From the NCBI GenBank assembly GCA_034620365.1, contig JAQGEQ010000287.1:558001-622000 (forward strand): a stretch of 64,000 bases of DNA, read 5' to 3'. Source of the stretch: Pegea sp. RAD2-039. Taxonomy: Eukaryota; Chordata; Thaliacea; Salpida; Salpidae. This document shows positions 25,076-37,400 of this stretch, one piece after another; positions within the stretch are counted from its first letter, which is position 1; every line of letters begins with the position of its first letter. The notes under the pieces were generated by a model. That model did no database searches. It was not told where the DNA came from and worked only from the letters and a program-made list of their open reading frames with translations. Both the position numbers and the translations under genes were made by a program.

Positions 25076-25657
25076 CAATCTTTAACATTTAGCTTTAACA
25101 TAAATTTCTTGTATATACAATCAATAAATACATCATTTTAAATGAGTTTTTTTCTTAAACCTTTTTTCACCAAATTGTGGAAGACAGAGATACTTTAATA
25201 TTTCTATGCAAAAATATATTTTTCTGTTTTATGCAAAATTTTCGTAAACTCATTAAATTGTTGATCTAATTTTGAAAATATATTTTTCTAACAATAGTTT
25301 TCAATGTCATTATAAAATTCTGACTTAACAGTATGTTATTCTAGTATCATCAAAAAAACATATTTATGTTAACGTACCTTTGACCTTTGTACATATAGAC
25401 TAAGTATAAATAAAGTTATAAATAGACTGTAATGACCACATTAAAAGTTTAAAGTGATTTAGAAAAGTTCTGCAGTGAACTAAATAACACATTTAGTTGT
25501 TGAAACAGAGCTTTGTACAAGCAAGCGTCTATTTTTGTCAATTTATTTTCTAACTATCAGTTAAAAACTATTAGTGTTTGTTTTTTTTAAGTGTTTTTAA
25601 TATCTGTGTACATTATTTGATAAAATGTTTTTGCAAGTTTTAGATATATAACTGAAA

Positions 25658-27904
25658 ATGACTGCTTTTGTTAAACCTGAAGATTTTCCAAAGTTTCAAT
25701 TCCTCAATGGTGTAATATATGATCATCGTTTTGATATTTCATCTGTTTCTACTATGATGTATGATCAGTTAGATTTAATTCGAGAATTACAGTTTCAAGG
25801 TTTTCTTAGGTAAATATGTCTTTTGGATAAGTTAGACTTCTTAATTTCTTTGACAAAGTTTTTAAGTATTTTTAATTATTTTTAAGTATTATTAGTTACC
25901 ACTTATAGTCCAAATATGTTGTTGGGTATAAACTTCAAGCATTATTATAAGTGCAAAGAATCATTATAATATGCTTGCAGTGGTAAGCCTGAAATACAGG
26001 ATGATGTTGTCAAGGATCTTATTACAAGGCATATGAGTCAAAAATCAGAAGACTCGGTTGAAGATTTAGTCATACAGAATGTAAATGGATTTTACTGCCA
26101 AAAGGTCAGAATTTGCATTTTATTAAATAAAAGTAGAAAAATATTTTTTTATAAAATTATTTATTTTACTTAATTTAAAATGTGTCAACAGGAAACAATT
26201 TTTGCCACGTGGTGTGTTTTGAAGAATCTAAGAGCTTACCAAAGAATTGGTGAGCTGCCAGTGGGTCTTCACATTGTCAAGGCTGAAGACATCGCTTGTA
26301 ATGAGTAAGTTAAACATTTTGGACATCAAAAATAGTAAAAATGTTTTTTTGCAATCATATAAACAACCTTATTGTCAAACTTATACCAAAATATTTATAT
26401 TACTACCGATGATACTAATAATATATATAATAATATATAGTGATCCACAGTAATATCGCAAATATAAAATATCATCTTTATTTAAATGATACTGATTGTA
26501 ATAACAAAACCTCACAGTGAATGATTATAAAACTGTTCTGAGGTTCTGCCTAAATAAACCTACAAATGTAATCTCCATTTCCATTATCAATTTCTTAAAT
26601 ATGACCTCATATGTAAACTAAATGAATCTTATGCTTGACCTTCAATTGCAATGATATTTTTCTTTCTTAAGTTTTACTCTTCTGCTTGATTATAAATGTG
26701 AATGATGAATAAAACTTGAAATAAAAGTTTGTCAGATAAATTTGCCTTAAAAATCTAGAAAACTGCTTTTAAAGTTATCTAGACATCTACCATACCTACA
26801 AATCTTTTGTTTGGTAATCAAGGGTGCTAGGCAACTTTTTAATTTCTATAGGTTTAGGCAAAACCCCATATTGCTGGTAGCGTATGAAAGATTATCAGAT
26901 AGTTTAATAGCTCGTATTTTAATCGTATTCTTTTATCTAGCGTTATGTTGATCTTCATAAAGCACCATTTAAATTGTTTTTATCTTTATACAGATGCAAA
27001 TGCTGGGGATATGTTGGAAATCCACAGTTTTCAGATAACCAGATTGAAACTCCTACACCAACAGATGTAACTATTTTGTATTTTTTTCAGTATGAATTTA
27101 GCAAATTATAATTCTAATATACATGGTTTTCAAAGCTGATTTTTTCTTTCAAATCAAAGTTTCAGACTTCAAGTCAATTTGTACCTCAACAATTCTTATA
27201 AGCTTATTATCTCAAGTCATTTCTTTACTACTTTCATAAAAACCATAAATATCTTAATTAATCAAAATTGCTTTTTATTAGGCTCAACAATGTAACAGTT
27301 GCCGTGGACACGCAGTTTTAAAAAAAATTTAGTGAGTATTTGAAGATTTTTTTTAAGTCTTGGTTTGAAAATAAAATTGTATCAATAATTTCCAAATATG
27401 TTCACAGCTTAGAAGAGTCGTTTCAGCTTACTTCCACCAGGGTTTTAATACCTGATGATGAAAAGAAGAATCTTTCCGCGTTAAATGTCCTCAAATACAG
27501 CTCTGGGCCTTTGATTCTTTCGAGAAGTAGAAAAGTTAAAGATTGCAAAGTCATTAATGGATATAAATCTGTTGTAAGCTAATTCATATCTTTTAAAAAA
27601 ACGATTTCCTGAAAGATTCTTTTTTAAAGCTGTTATTATTTTTTTTTTAAATAAAAATTTAAGAAACTAATTGACTGTTTTAGTTGTATTTACTTTTTAT
27701 TAAAATATATTTAACGTAATAGTGTTTTTTGTTCCAATTTTATTTTTGGTACTTCCTTTTCTTAAAAAACTTTCCATATTTATGTGCTTTTACTCTTAGG
27801 TTACTCAGATGAATAACATTGCTGTCTTTGAAATTTTAACAACATATGGAGGAGAAGATAAACGTTTTTGGATTATTGGTGATGAAGTTACTGTTATTGA
27901 TTAA
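25658..27904 (+). CDS. Uncharacterised 260-aa protein with CxC/CxxC pairs
   Basis: Not recognised. Seven exons join in phase: 25658-25809, 25981-26104, 26192-26304, 26994-27066, 27282-27331, 27408-27573, 27800-27904 (783 nt with TAA). No signal peptide or TM segment, so intracellular. The middle carries CKCWGYVGNPQF, then about 23 residues later CNSCRGHAV; the spacing CxC-x(~25)-CxxC could bind one zinc ion, but this is inference. The N-terminal part has MMYDQLDLIRELQFQGFL and an acidic DVVKDLITRHM helix; the C-terminal part looks beta-rich (FEILTTYGGEDKRFWIIGDE). A different short ATG frame begins at 25625 and stops before 25658, so it would be a uORF. The 26305-26993 intron (689 bp) is long for this window. 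AATAAA at 27927-27932 is a likely poly(A) signal. Confidence 0.75.
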
Positions 27905-29159
27905 ATATTTGTTGAACCATTCTGCAAATAAATCGAATTTGATTCTTACATTGGCGAAAATATGATCTAATTTTGTAGCAGCCTTAGTATTTTTATTTAG
28001 AATAATTTATTTGAAACCAGCACTCTGTGCTTTTTATAAATCATCTGCAAGCATTTTGAAATTATTTTTTTGTAGATCTTCTATATTTTTGAAAATTTAA
28101 GTTTAAAAAAGTTGTTTTAATGTTTTTACTACTCACATAGTATCCATTTAATGTATTTCATTGTAACTAGACTTCTATATTTAATAAGATGTCATTCTAA
28201 TTTTATCCCGCTTTATTAGAAAATAAAGAATAAAAATATTTATAGTTAAAAATGATAGGAAAACAGTTACAAATATGCTAATTGTTATTTTTAAATAACT
28301 AAATTTTGATACAAGAGGCAACAACAGATTTCACGGGAAACCAACAAGCTTTGAAATATGAAATATAAAACTCTTCACTAAATGATAGCTTTTAACATCA
28401 AATAATTGAGAGAATAACTTGCTAAAAACAAAACAAGTATTCAAAAACTTTTCCTAACCTTCATACACGGAAGAGATGATACATAGTGATTAATATATTA
28501 ACTTTAGAAAACGAGTAATTAGTTGATGCTTCATGACAAAACAGATATCAACTAATATGATTTATTCTTTAGCTTGTAGTCAAACTCGACAATTCAAAAG
28601 TGAAATTTGATGAATGAAACTTCAGATTTATTTAATATTTTCTTCCATGTATGAGCTTGTAAACTTATCAAGACTTTCTAATTCTTGTATTCAAGCTTAT
28701 GTTAGCAGAATGAAAGCTATCAGAACAAACTTTTCTTCTAGCTAAATCCTAAATAGACTTACAATAGCTTTTTTTGTCATATCGAACCTTGACGATGCAC
28801 TTCACATTTCAAATACACACCGCATACATTTTATACAATCGAGACCAGCTCGATAATATTTGACTTAATTGTTATTCAATCTTTGAATTTCAGATACAAA
28901 ACTTACATTTGAATTAGATATAAACGACAACCAAGTCTGAGCATAAAATTTAGCTTCAATGTTTGACAATAGGAAAATAGAGAAACATTTGATATTTTTC
29001 GACAGCTTTTAAAGAAAGTAGCCAGTTTTATTGACTACAAAAGGAATTCATTTTATGAATTACTGCTTGGAAAACTTATTCTAGCTGATAGTTGTTTGCA
29101 TTTTCACTTGAGTAGTGCTTCTGCTGTCAAACACCGCAAAGAAACTGGTGAATACAGAA
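27905..29159. other. Intergenic DNA
   Basis: About 1.2 kb after the 260-aa gene. No exon, RNA gene or repeat recognised apart from the poly(A) signal near its left edge. Confidence 0.4.
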
Positions 29160-29480
29160 ATGGGTAAACAAATGTTAATTACAGTCAAATAATAATCAGA
29201 AATTGAATTCCCTTATAAGTCAATTCAATAAAATAGAAAATATAGTGATCCAATGACATTGTTCCTAATGTTTTACTACAAACTTTAATATTATTTACAG
29301 CGACAAGGTATTGAGATTGTAGGGATTTCATGACAATGTTTAAAGTACAGTCTTTGTATAAGGAGTATGCTCTAAATCTAAGGAAGACTTTATTAGTCAA
29401 CTATTTCTGGTTTGTTTCAAGCTTTTAAAAATCTTTTTAAGGTGAGGACTCCATATTGAGAGATTTCATATCGCGCTTGC
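29160..29480 (-). mobile_element. Third LINE fragment (same family as 18.3-19.4 kb)
   Basis: On the minus strand broken frames read GVLTLKRFLKA followed by a SLP-type block, parallel to VLTLKKIFQGLNLF and its SLP block near 18.7-18.85 kb, and then a degraded tail. It corresponds to the region after the RT domain in CR1-like elements. Inactive. Confidence 0.5.
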
Positions 29481-29946
29481 AGGTATCTGTAAAATGAATG
29501 CAAAGACGGCGGATACCGCGTTTGCATTTTAATAGCTTTTCAGAAAAAAGTCATTTCAGATCCTACTCCACCCAGTTTCGTGCCAGTGAAATCTTTGCTT
29601 ACTTATCAGCTTGCTATATTACTATTGTTTGAGAACTTTTGCTGTCGTATTAAACATGATGTACGAGACAACGAAAATAGAGATGTTGAGTTTATTTTCA
29701 TTAGTCTTCGTATGAGTATATATTTTTCTAAGACACTTAATTATTTTTTAAAAACTGATATTAACAAAATCGAATGATTTGAAAAAAAATTATTATCTTT
29801 TCTGTCTTGTTTATTAAAAAATTATTAATGATTATATTAGTAACGCAAACTATTGAAAAATTATTTCATAAAGAAGTATATTTTTAAAGTTTGATATAAA
29901 TGATAAAAAAAAATCCTTCAAAATGAAGTTTCAGCAGTAAGAGTTA
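29481..29946. other. 3' flank of the giant receptor gene
   Basis: TTTATT at 29810-29815 is a plausible poly(A) signal (minus strand) for the gene ending at 29947. Otherwise nothing recognised. Confidence 0.4.
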
Positions 29947-31476
29947 TTATTTCTTTTTATCTGCAGTGAAAGTTGTGGTCGTTTTACTCATAGAAGTTGT
30001 CGGAACTTCTTCAACAACTTCATTTTCAGTTTGATCTTTAAATTTTGAAGTATGGAAGACAGATGTATCGTAATTATAGACGCCAACAGGATTATCTGGT
30101 TCCCTTCCAAACATGCTTACGTTATAAGACGTTTCGTTATGACAAAGTTTTCTAACACGCTTTCTAACGTCTCTTCTCGATGGAGAAAAACATATAATGA
30201 ATAAAATAATTGCCATGATGCCCTGAAAGATAAATGATACAGTTTAAAACTTTGAAAGTGTAATTAAGGAAAAAAAACTCACAGCAAAATTGAAGAAAAA
30301 GGAAAGTGCAATATCAATGGGATCTGGGTATGATATTCCAGTAAAAAAACGACTCATTCGGTAAACTACACAAATCCACAAAGCTGTATGGACTAATGTA
30401 GCAACACACAGACACTTGACAAAGCTGTAAGCTGAATTTATTTTTGAACCTTCCAAATTTGTCGACTGCAAAAGAATTGAATGTTTTTAAAATAATTGCT
30501 TTATTCTATAAGCTTGCTACTAATTGAAAAACTCACTAATTAAAAATATTCTGTAAACATTTTTTTATTGTAATCGTAATAAAAGATTTAGAGAACAAAA
30601 TGTTTAACCATTTTATCTGTAAAAATAAACTCACTTCAGATATTTTCTTGCGTTTGGTTATATTATAAAGAGATCGAGCGTTTAGAACAATACTGAGTGA
30701 TATTTCAATTATAGCAATAAGGGCAAAACCCAAACCAAGAGCTTTGTCTTTTAATAGACAAACTTTAGAACCAACATAATCATTTTCAAGAGCTACAATT
30801 CCGGATGTACCTGAAAGTTTTATTAAATTTATCTTGTAAAAATGTTTAACCTTAAAGAAAGTTAAATATATGTTTAATAAATCTATTTGATAATATATTT
30901 TATTTCCTACCAGTATTGTAAATGAGAATGACTATAGGTACCACAAGAGTGATTATTGTAGCCTTAGAGTATACTACTGCTATCCATCTGAAGAATACAA
31001 GATTTAGAAAGACACAATTGAAAAATTTTAAATACCTTAAAATCACATTTCGTTTGAACTTAATTGGACTTGTGTCTAATTTCATTAACCAATTTCCCGG
31101 CTCATAGGAATTTTCATTGACAAAATGTGATACTGCCAACAGCCACGCACTATTTGCAAGCATAAAGAAGTACTGGAAGGTGGCTAGTGTAATACAATTT
31201 GTAGATGGTATAGTATCACCAATTGCTTCAGCCACGAGGAAAAGTAAAATTGATACAATTCCTGTTAGATAATACTGCCAAATCATATGAGTTGCAGGAT
31301 TTGAGAAAAGTTTTCTATAAGCAAATGTAATTAATAGAAAATACGGGAATACAGCTTTTTTTAAAATACTCTTACTTGATAATTGTGTAAAAAAGTAGAA
31401 CCACAGCGAAAAGGCATATTGAGATAATTCCACAATATCTAACATATCTTGGAAAATGATACGATATGTATGTGAC
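29947..31476 (-). other. Seven-transmembrane (adhesion-GPCR type) domain and cytoplasmic tail
   Basis: Five exons directly after HLTTFVLYAK. TM1 YVRYCGIISICLFAVVLLFY; then KKLFSNPATHMIWQYYLTG (typical intracellular loop 1 into TM2); TM3 CITLATFQYFFMLANSAWLL; TM4 FFNCVFLNLVFFRWIAVV with TM segment TIITLVVPIVILIYN; KALGLGFALIAIIEISLSIV; SFVKCLCVATLVHTALWICV; PIDIALSFFFNFAGIMAIIL; then SPSRRDVRKRVRKLCHNE, matching the '-QG-FIF-FHC---EVR' end of family B/adhesion receptors. Tail about 75 residues with a C-terminal KDQTENEVVEEVP and Lys end. Confidence 0.8.
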
Positions 31477-34400
31477 CTTTAAATCAAAGTTGTTCAGATC
31501 AAGCCAATAAAGTATTTTTAATGTTGGGTTAAATGTTATTGTATTAATACAGAAAATAATACTGTCACTGATAAAAGCTTTAAAAATATAAATATAATTG
31601 GTTTTGTTAAATAAGCAAGTTCTAAATTTAAATGAAAAACACTTACCTTTGCATAGAGTACAAAGGTTGTCAAATGGTCTGTTCCTACTGACTGATACTT
31701 TTTATTTTGAAACTCACCAATAGTAATGCCACGTTGTTTTAGTTGACCACCATCAACATAAAATGCTTGGGCTTCTACATAAGGCTCAGAGAACTAAAAA
31801 TTACAAAAAACATTTGTTAGAATTTTTTATCTATAAAAGTCAGGTTACAAACCTCAACATAAGATTTTTGATCAGCTAAGCTCTTTGAAATATCCCATGA
31901 AATTTCAATATTTTTTTCTAGTTGATCAACCTTAAGCTTTTCACTAGGAGTACCAATTGCAAGAGAAACTGAATCACCTAAAGTAGTAAAATTAAAGTCA
32001 AGCTTTCTAAACAAGGAAACATTTTTATAATCGAAATTTACTTATGCCTTAAAGTATACAGCAAAGATTATGACAATAATTTCCTAACCAGTTTTGATTG
32101 AAAAAAAAACTTATTCATAAAAGTTTAGAAGTTAAAAAAGCTTAATTTATTTGTCTTAATAAAAATCTAAACAGTTTAATTACCTGCTTGTAAGCCATTT
32201 ACTGAAGTTGGTTTTGTTGGTAAGGTAGATGAATCGCTGTTCAGTATTGTCACAACAACAGCATTATTCTTTCCTTGAAATGCTGTTTTAGGAATGGAAA
32301 TTTTGATATCTGAATTGGTAGAAGAGATAATTGTAGTCTTAAAGAAGTCTGTATCTAAGCTTCGTCGTTTTCTATTTATTTGATCTGGTCGAGACGCACT
32401 AATGGTGATTGCATTCCCTTTCACAATTGAGGATTCTGTAATCATAAAAATTTATTCAAAATTTTAATTCAAATTGCTTACAACATGACAGGTCACACAT
32501 GAATAATAAATTATAGAAGTTATGTCAAATATGTGATTATCAAAGAGTATTTTTTTGATGAATGTACATACTGCTACTAATGTATATGATTTTCTAAATG
32601 CTGCTAAAACAATTTAACATCTTTGATAACAAAGCACGTGATCGTTTTAGGACAAGGATTTGCTTTGTTAAAATTTTATTTATTAAGTTATGATTATACT
32701 TATAGATATTTACAAAAGCTCCTTCATAGTTTACCATCAGTTAGTAAAAATTTGATATTAGAAGGACTTTGGTTAGCCATCATAAACTTTTGTAGTTATA
32801 GTTAAAGATTACACTTACTAATAACCTTAAATGGTAAATATTAAAACATACCTCCTTCTTTCAAAGGCCTTTTTAAACTAAATTGAAATAGCAAGTCATT
32901 GAAACTTTGAGCACACTCAATCTTTTCAGATGCAGTAGTAGTTGATGAATGACCCTTTTGTATGTTTTCTGATATAAGTACCAATTTTGCCAGCTCAATT
33001 TTAGATGTCTGTTTAATATTCGTATTTTTGTAAGTTTTAAAAAAGCTTGCATAATGAAATAACACAATTTTTCTCATCAGATACCAGCGATAAAAAAATA
33101 TTTAAAATTAGTAAAAAAGTCTCTTAATATTTTCTCTTCTATATCCATATTAACAAATAAATAAACGCAAGATACTATAAAGATATCTTAAATTTTATAT
33201 TAATAGTTAATCTTCTCGTTTTGATAAAATAGATGACTCCAACCAACTACAATAGAGTTTAATAGTAAAATTATTAAACTCTAAAAACTAAGTAACTGTA
33301 AATATTTTAGCTTTACAAATTTGGGTAACAGCTAAATGAAACAAAAATGTAAAACATAATTCCAATTAAACATTTTGCAACTTGTTGATATGTAAATCAT
33401 GAATGGATTAATATGAAATAATAAAATTTATCAAAAAAACTATTATTTCATTTATATAAAGCTGTTTCGTCGAATAGTCAATTTGCTTAAATGTTTGAAA
33501 ATTTTTTCAGAAAATTAAATTAATCTAATCAGACTAAACCTTTTACCTCAGCTAAATTTGTCAATGAAGCTTGAAGCAGAGTCACAACCTTTCCCACCAA
33601 ACTCTTATCCAAATTATTTGATGAAGTCAACACCGTTAGGTGAGAACTCATAGTTGCTAAAGATGAATTATTCTGGAATAGCGAGAAAACTGTGTTTATT
33701 CAAACAATTTGCTTAAATGTTTGAAAATTTTTTCAGAAAATTAAATTAATCTAATCAGACTAAACCTTTTACCTCAGCTAAATTTGTCAATGAAGCTTGA
33801 AGCAGAGTCACAACCTTTCCCACCAAACTCTTATCCAAATTATTTGATGAAGTCAACACCGTTAGGTGAGAACTCATAGTTGCTAAAGATGAATTATTCT
33901 GGAATAGCGAGAAAACTGTGTTTATTCAAACATTATATTCTAATTTTACATTTAAAACTATCTAATAATCTGAATTTCATAACTAGCATTGATTAATAAA
34001 AGTAATTATGTTTAACTCTTTATTTAGAAGATTCATTTAAAAAAGCAGCAAGTATCCTGCTCTACAACGTTTGTTATCAGTAGTGTGCAAATGTTGATGT
34101 TCTAATACAAGAAACCAATATTTATAAGAAGTTCCTAGAAATAAAACTTTCTAATTTGCAACTTTAAGCAGCTATTTTATAATATTTAGATATTACTAAA
34201 ATTAAATAAAAAAAAATAGATTATTGAATTGTCAAAAGTTACAAATTGTGATAAAATATGAGGGATAATAATTGAATAAAATGTAGAAAGGACATTTAGA
34301 ACTAGAGAGAGATTTTTGTTATTTTGCGCTAGTCATAAGTTATTTAAAAAATGACCGACCAAAGACGTTAATATTTGTTCATCTGTTTTATTGCAATCTA

Positions 34401-37400
34401 TATATGATTCTCCATTACTCCAATAACCAGTCTCTTGGCAGTATTTCACAGCAGAGGCACGACCTAAAACAAAAATTAAACGTTTACAGATGCAGCTTGA
34501 GTAAAAACTTAGAAAATACCGGAAAAAAGTCTGCAACAAAAACTAACAACTATTAATTGCACAAAATATGAAATTAAAAGAAATTGTCAAAGTTCCATAA
34601 AATTGTCTACTAAACTAGAAATAAATAAACACATACTTATAAAAAAAGGAAAGCTAAAGTCTTACCATTATCACATGTAACATTAGAATAACTGAAAAGT
34701 CCAGGACTTGTAATTTTAAAATAATGATAAGCACTGTCAATTACAGCTACTTGTGATGGACAACGTGATAAATTTACTACTGCAGTTGTCTCAGAAATTG
34801 CTGTTGTTGCGAATTCAGTTGTTGCTGATTCAGTTGTTGCTGATTCAGTTGTTGCTGATTCAGTTGTTGCTGCTTCAGTTGTTGCTGATTCAGTTGTTGC
34901 TGCTTCAGTTGTTGCTGCTTCACTTGTTGCTGCTTCAGTTGTTACTGATTCAGTTGTTACTGATTCAGTTGTTACTGATTCAGTTGTTGCTGCTTCAGTT
35001 GTTGCTGCTTCAGTTGTTGCTGATTCAGTTGTTGCTGCTTCAGTTGTTGCTGATTCAGTTGTTGCTGATTCAGTTGTTGCTGATTCAGTTGTTGCTGCTT
35101 CAGTTGTTGCTGCTTCAGTTGTTGCTGATTCAGTTGTTGCTGTTTCAGTTGTTGCTGATTCAGTTGTTACTGATACAGTTGTTGCTGTTTCAGTTGTTGC
35201 TGATTCAGTTGTTGCTGCTTCAGTTGTTGCTGCTTCAGTTGTTACTGATTCACTTGTTGCTGATTCAGTTGTTACTGCTTCAGTTGTTGCTGATTCAGTT
35301 GTTGCTGTTTCAGTTGTTGCTGATTCAGTTGTTACTGATTCAGTTGTTGCTGCTTCAGTTGTTGCTGCTTCAGTTGTTGCTGCTTCAGTTGTTGCTGCTT
35401 CAGTTGTTACTGATTCAGTTGTTACTGATTCAGTTGTTACTGATTCAGTTGTTACTGCTTCAGTTGTTACTGATTCAGTTGTTACTGATTCAGTTGTTAC
35501 TGATTCAGTTGTTGCTGCTTCAGTTGTTGCTGATTCACTTGTTGCTGCTTCACTTGTTGCTGCTTCAGTTGTTACTGATTCAGTTGTTACTGATTCAGTT
35601 GTTACTGATTCAGTTGTTACTGATTCAGTTGTTGCTGCTTCAGTTGTTGCTGATTCAGTTGTTGCTGCTTCAGTTGTTGCTGCTTCAGTTGTTGCTGATT
35701 CAGTTGTTGCTGATTCAGTTGTTGCTGCTTCAGTTGTTGCTGCTTCAGTTGTTGCTGCTTCAGTTGTTGCTGATTCAGTTGTTGCTGTTTCAGTTGTTGC
35801 TGATTCAGTTGTTACTGATACAGTTGTTGCTGTTTCAGTTGTTGCTGATTCAGTTGTTGCTTCTTGAGTTGTTAGTGATTCAGTTGTTGCCGCTTCAGTA
35901 GTTGCTGATTCAGTTGTTGCTGCTTCAGTTGTTGCTGCTTCAGTTGTTACTGATTCACTTGTTGCTGATTCAGTTGTTACTGCTTCAGTTGTTGCTGATT
36001 CAGTTGTTGCTGTTTCAGTTGTTGCTGATTCAGTTGTTACTGATACAGTTGTTGCTGATTCAGTTGTTGCTTCTTGAGTTGTTAGTGATTCAGTTGTTGC
36101 CGCTTCAGTTGTTGCTGATTCAGTTGTTGCTGCTTCAGTTGTTGCTGCTTCAGTTGTTACTGATACAGTTGTTGCTGATTCAGTTGTTGCTGATTCAGTT
36201 GTTGCTGCTTCAGTTGTTAGTGTTTCAGTTGTTACTGATTCAGTTGTTGCTTCTTGAGTTGTTAGTGATTCAGTTGTTGCCGCTTCAGTTGTTGATGTTT
36301 CAGTTGTTGCTGCTTCAGTTGTTGCTGATTCACTTGTTACTGATACAGTTGTTGCTGATTCAGTTGTTGCTGATTCAGTTGTTGCTGCTTCAGTTGTTGT
36401 TGTTTCAGTTGTTACTGATTCAGTTGTTGCTGCTTCAGTTGTTGCTGCTTCAACTGTTGCTGATTCAGTTGTTGCTGCTTCAACTGTTGCTGATTCAGTT
36501 GTTGCTGCTTCAGTTGTTGCTGATTCAGTTGTTGCTGTTTCAGTTGTTGCTGATTCAGTTGTTACTGATACAGTTGTTGCTGATTCAGTTGTTGCTGATT
36601 CAGTTGTTACTGATTCAGTTGTTGCTTCTTGAGTTGTTAGTGATTCAGTTGTTGCCGCTTCAGTTGTTGATGTTTCAGTTGTTGCTGCTTCAGTTGTTGC
36701 TGCTTCAGTTGTTGCTGCTTCAGTTGTTGCTGCTTCAGTTGTTGCTGCTTCAGTTGTTGCTGTTTCAGTTGTTGCTGCTTCAGTTGTTGCTGATTCAGTT
36801 GTTGCTGCTTCAGTTGTTGCTGCTTCAGTTGTTGCTGCTTCAGTTGTTGCTTCTTCAGTTGTTGCTTCTTCAACTGTTGCCGCTTCAGTTGTTACTGATT
36901 CAGTTGTTGCTGCTTCAGTTGTTGCTGCTTCAGTTGTTGCTGCTTCAGTTGTTGCTGCTTCAACTGTTGCTGATTCAGTTGTTGCTGCTTCTGTTGTTGA
37001 TGATAGAGTTGTTGCTGCTTCAGTTGTTGCTGCTTCAGTTGTTGCTGCAGTAGTTGTTTCCATTACCATTTCCTAACAATTACATATATGATGTTTGTTA
37101 AAGTAATAAAATTTTTCAATTGATTAGAAATAATCTTTTCAATCTTAATATAAGTCTTTGAGACTTTAATTAGAAATTTATTTTAAAGTTTCAATGTAAT
37201 TTTAAAATTTGTAATTTGTTTTAAATCTATTTGTCTTGCAGTAATTATTATATAGGTATTAACTTTACCTCAGTTATTAAAACAAATGTTGTTAAGTGAT
37301 TTGTAAGGATTGAAGCTTCAAATTTTTCTGTTAGATTCCCATTAGTTATGCCATCATTTTGAAGACTTGTATTTTGTATTTCAACATAAAAGCCTTTAAT

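Larger units (their letters stand above)
23510..25657. other. Intergenic DNA with LINE-tail fragments
   Basis: Holds the kinase 3' UTR, two degraded repeat fragments listed separately, and presumably the promoter of the gene starting at 25658. No exon recognised. Confidence 0.4.

Noticed and set aside
31484..31582. Extra coding exon before TM1 (frame reading FISDSIIFCINTITF)
   Set aside because: Its acceptor is out of phase with the preceding exon (phase 0). Starting at the acceptor before 31476 gives correct phase and the usual short GPS-to-TM1 spacing.
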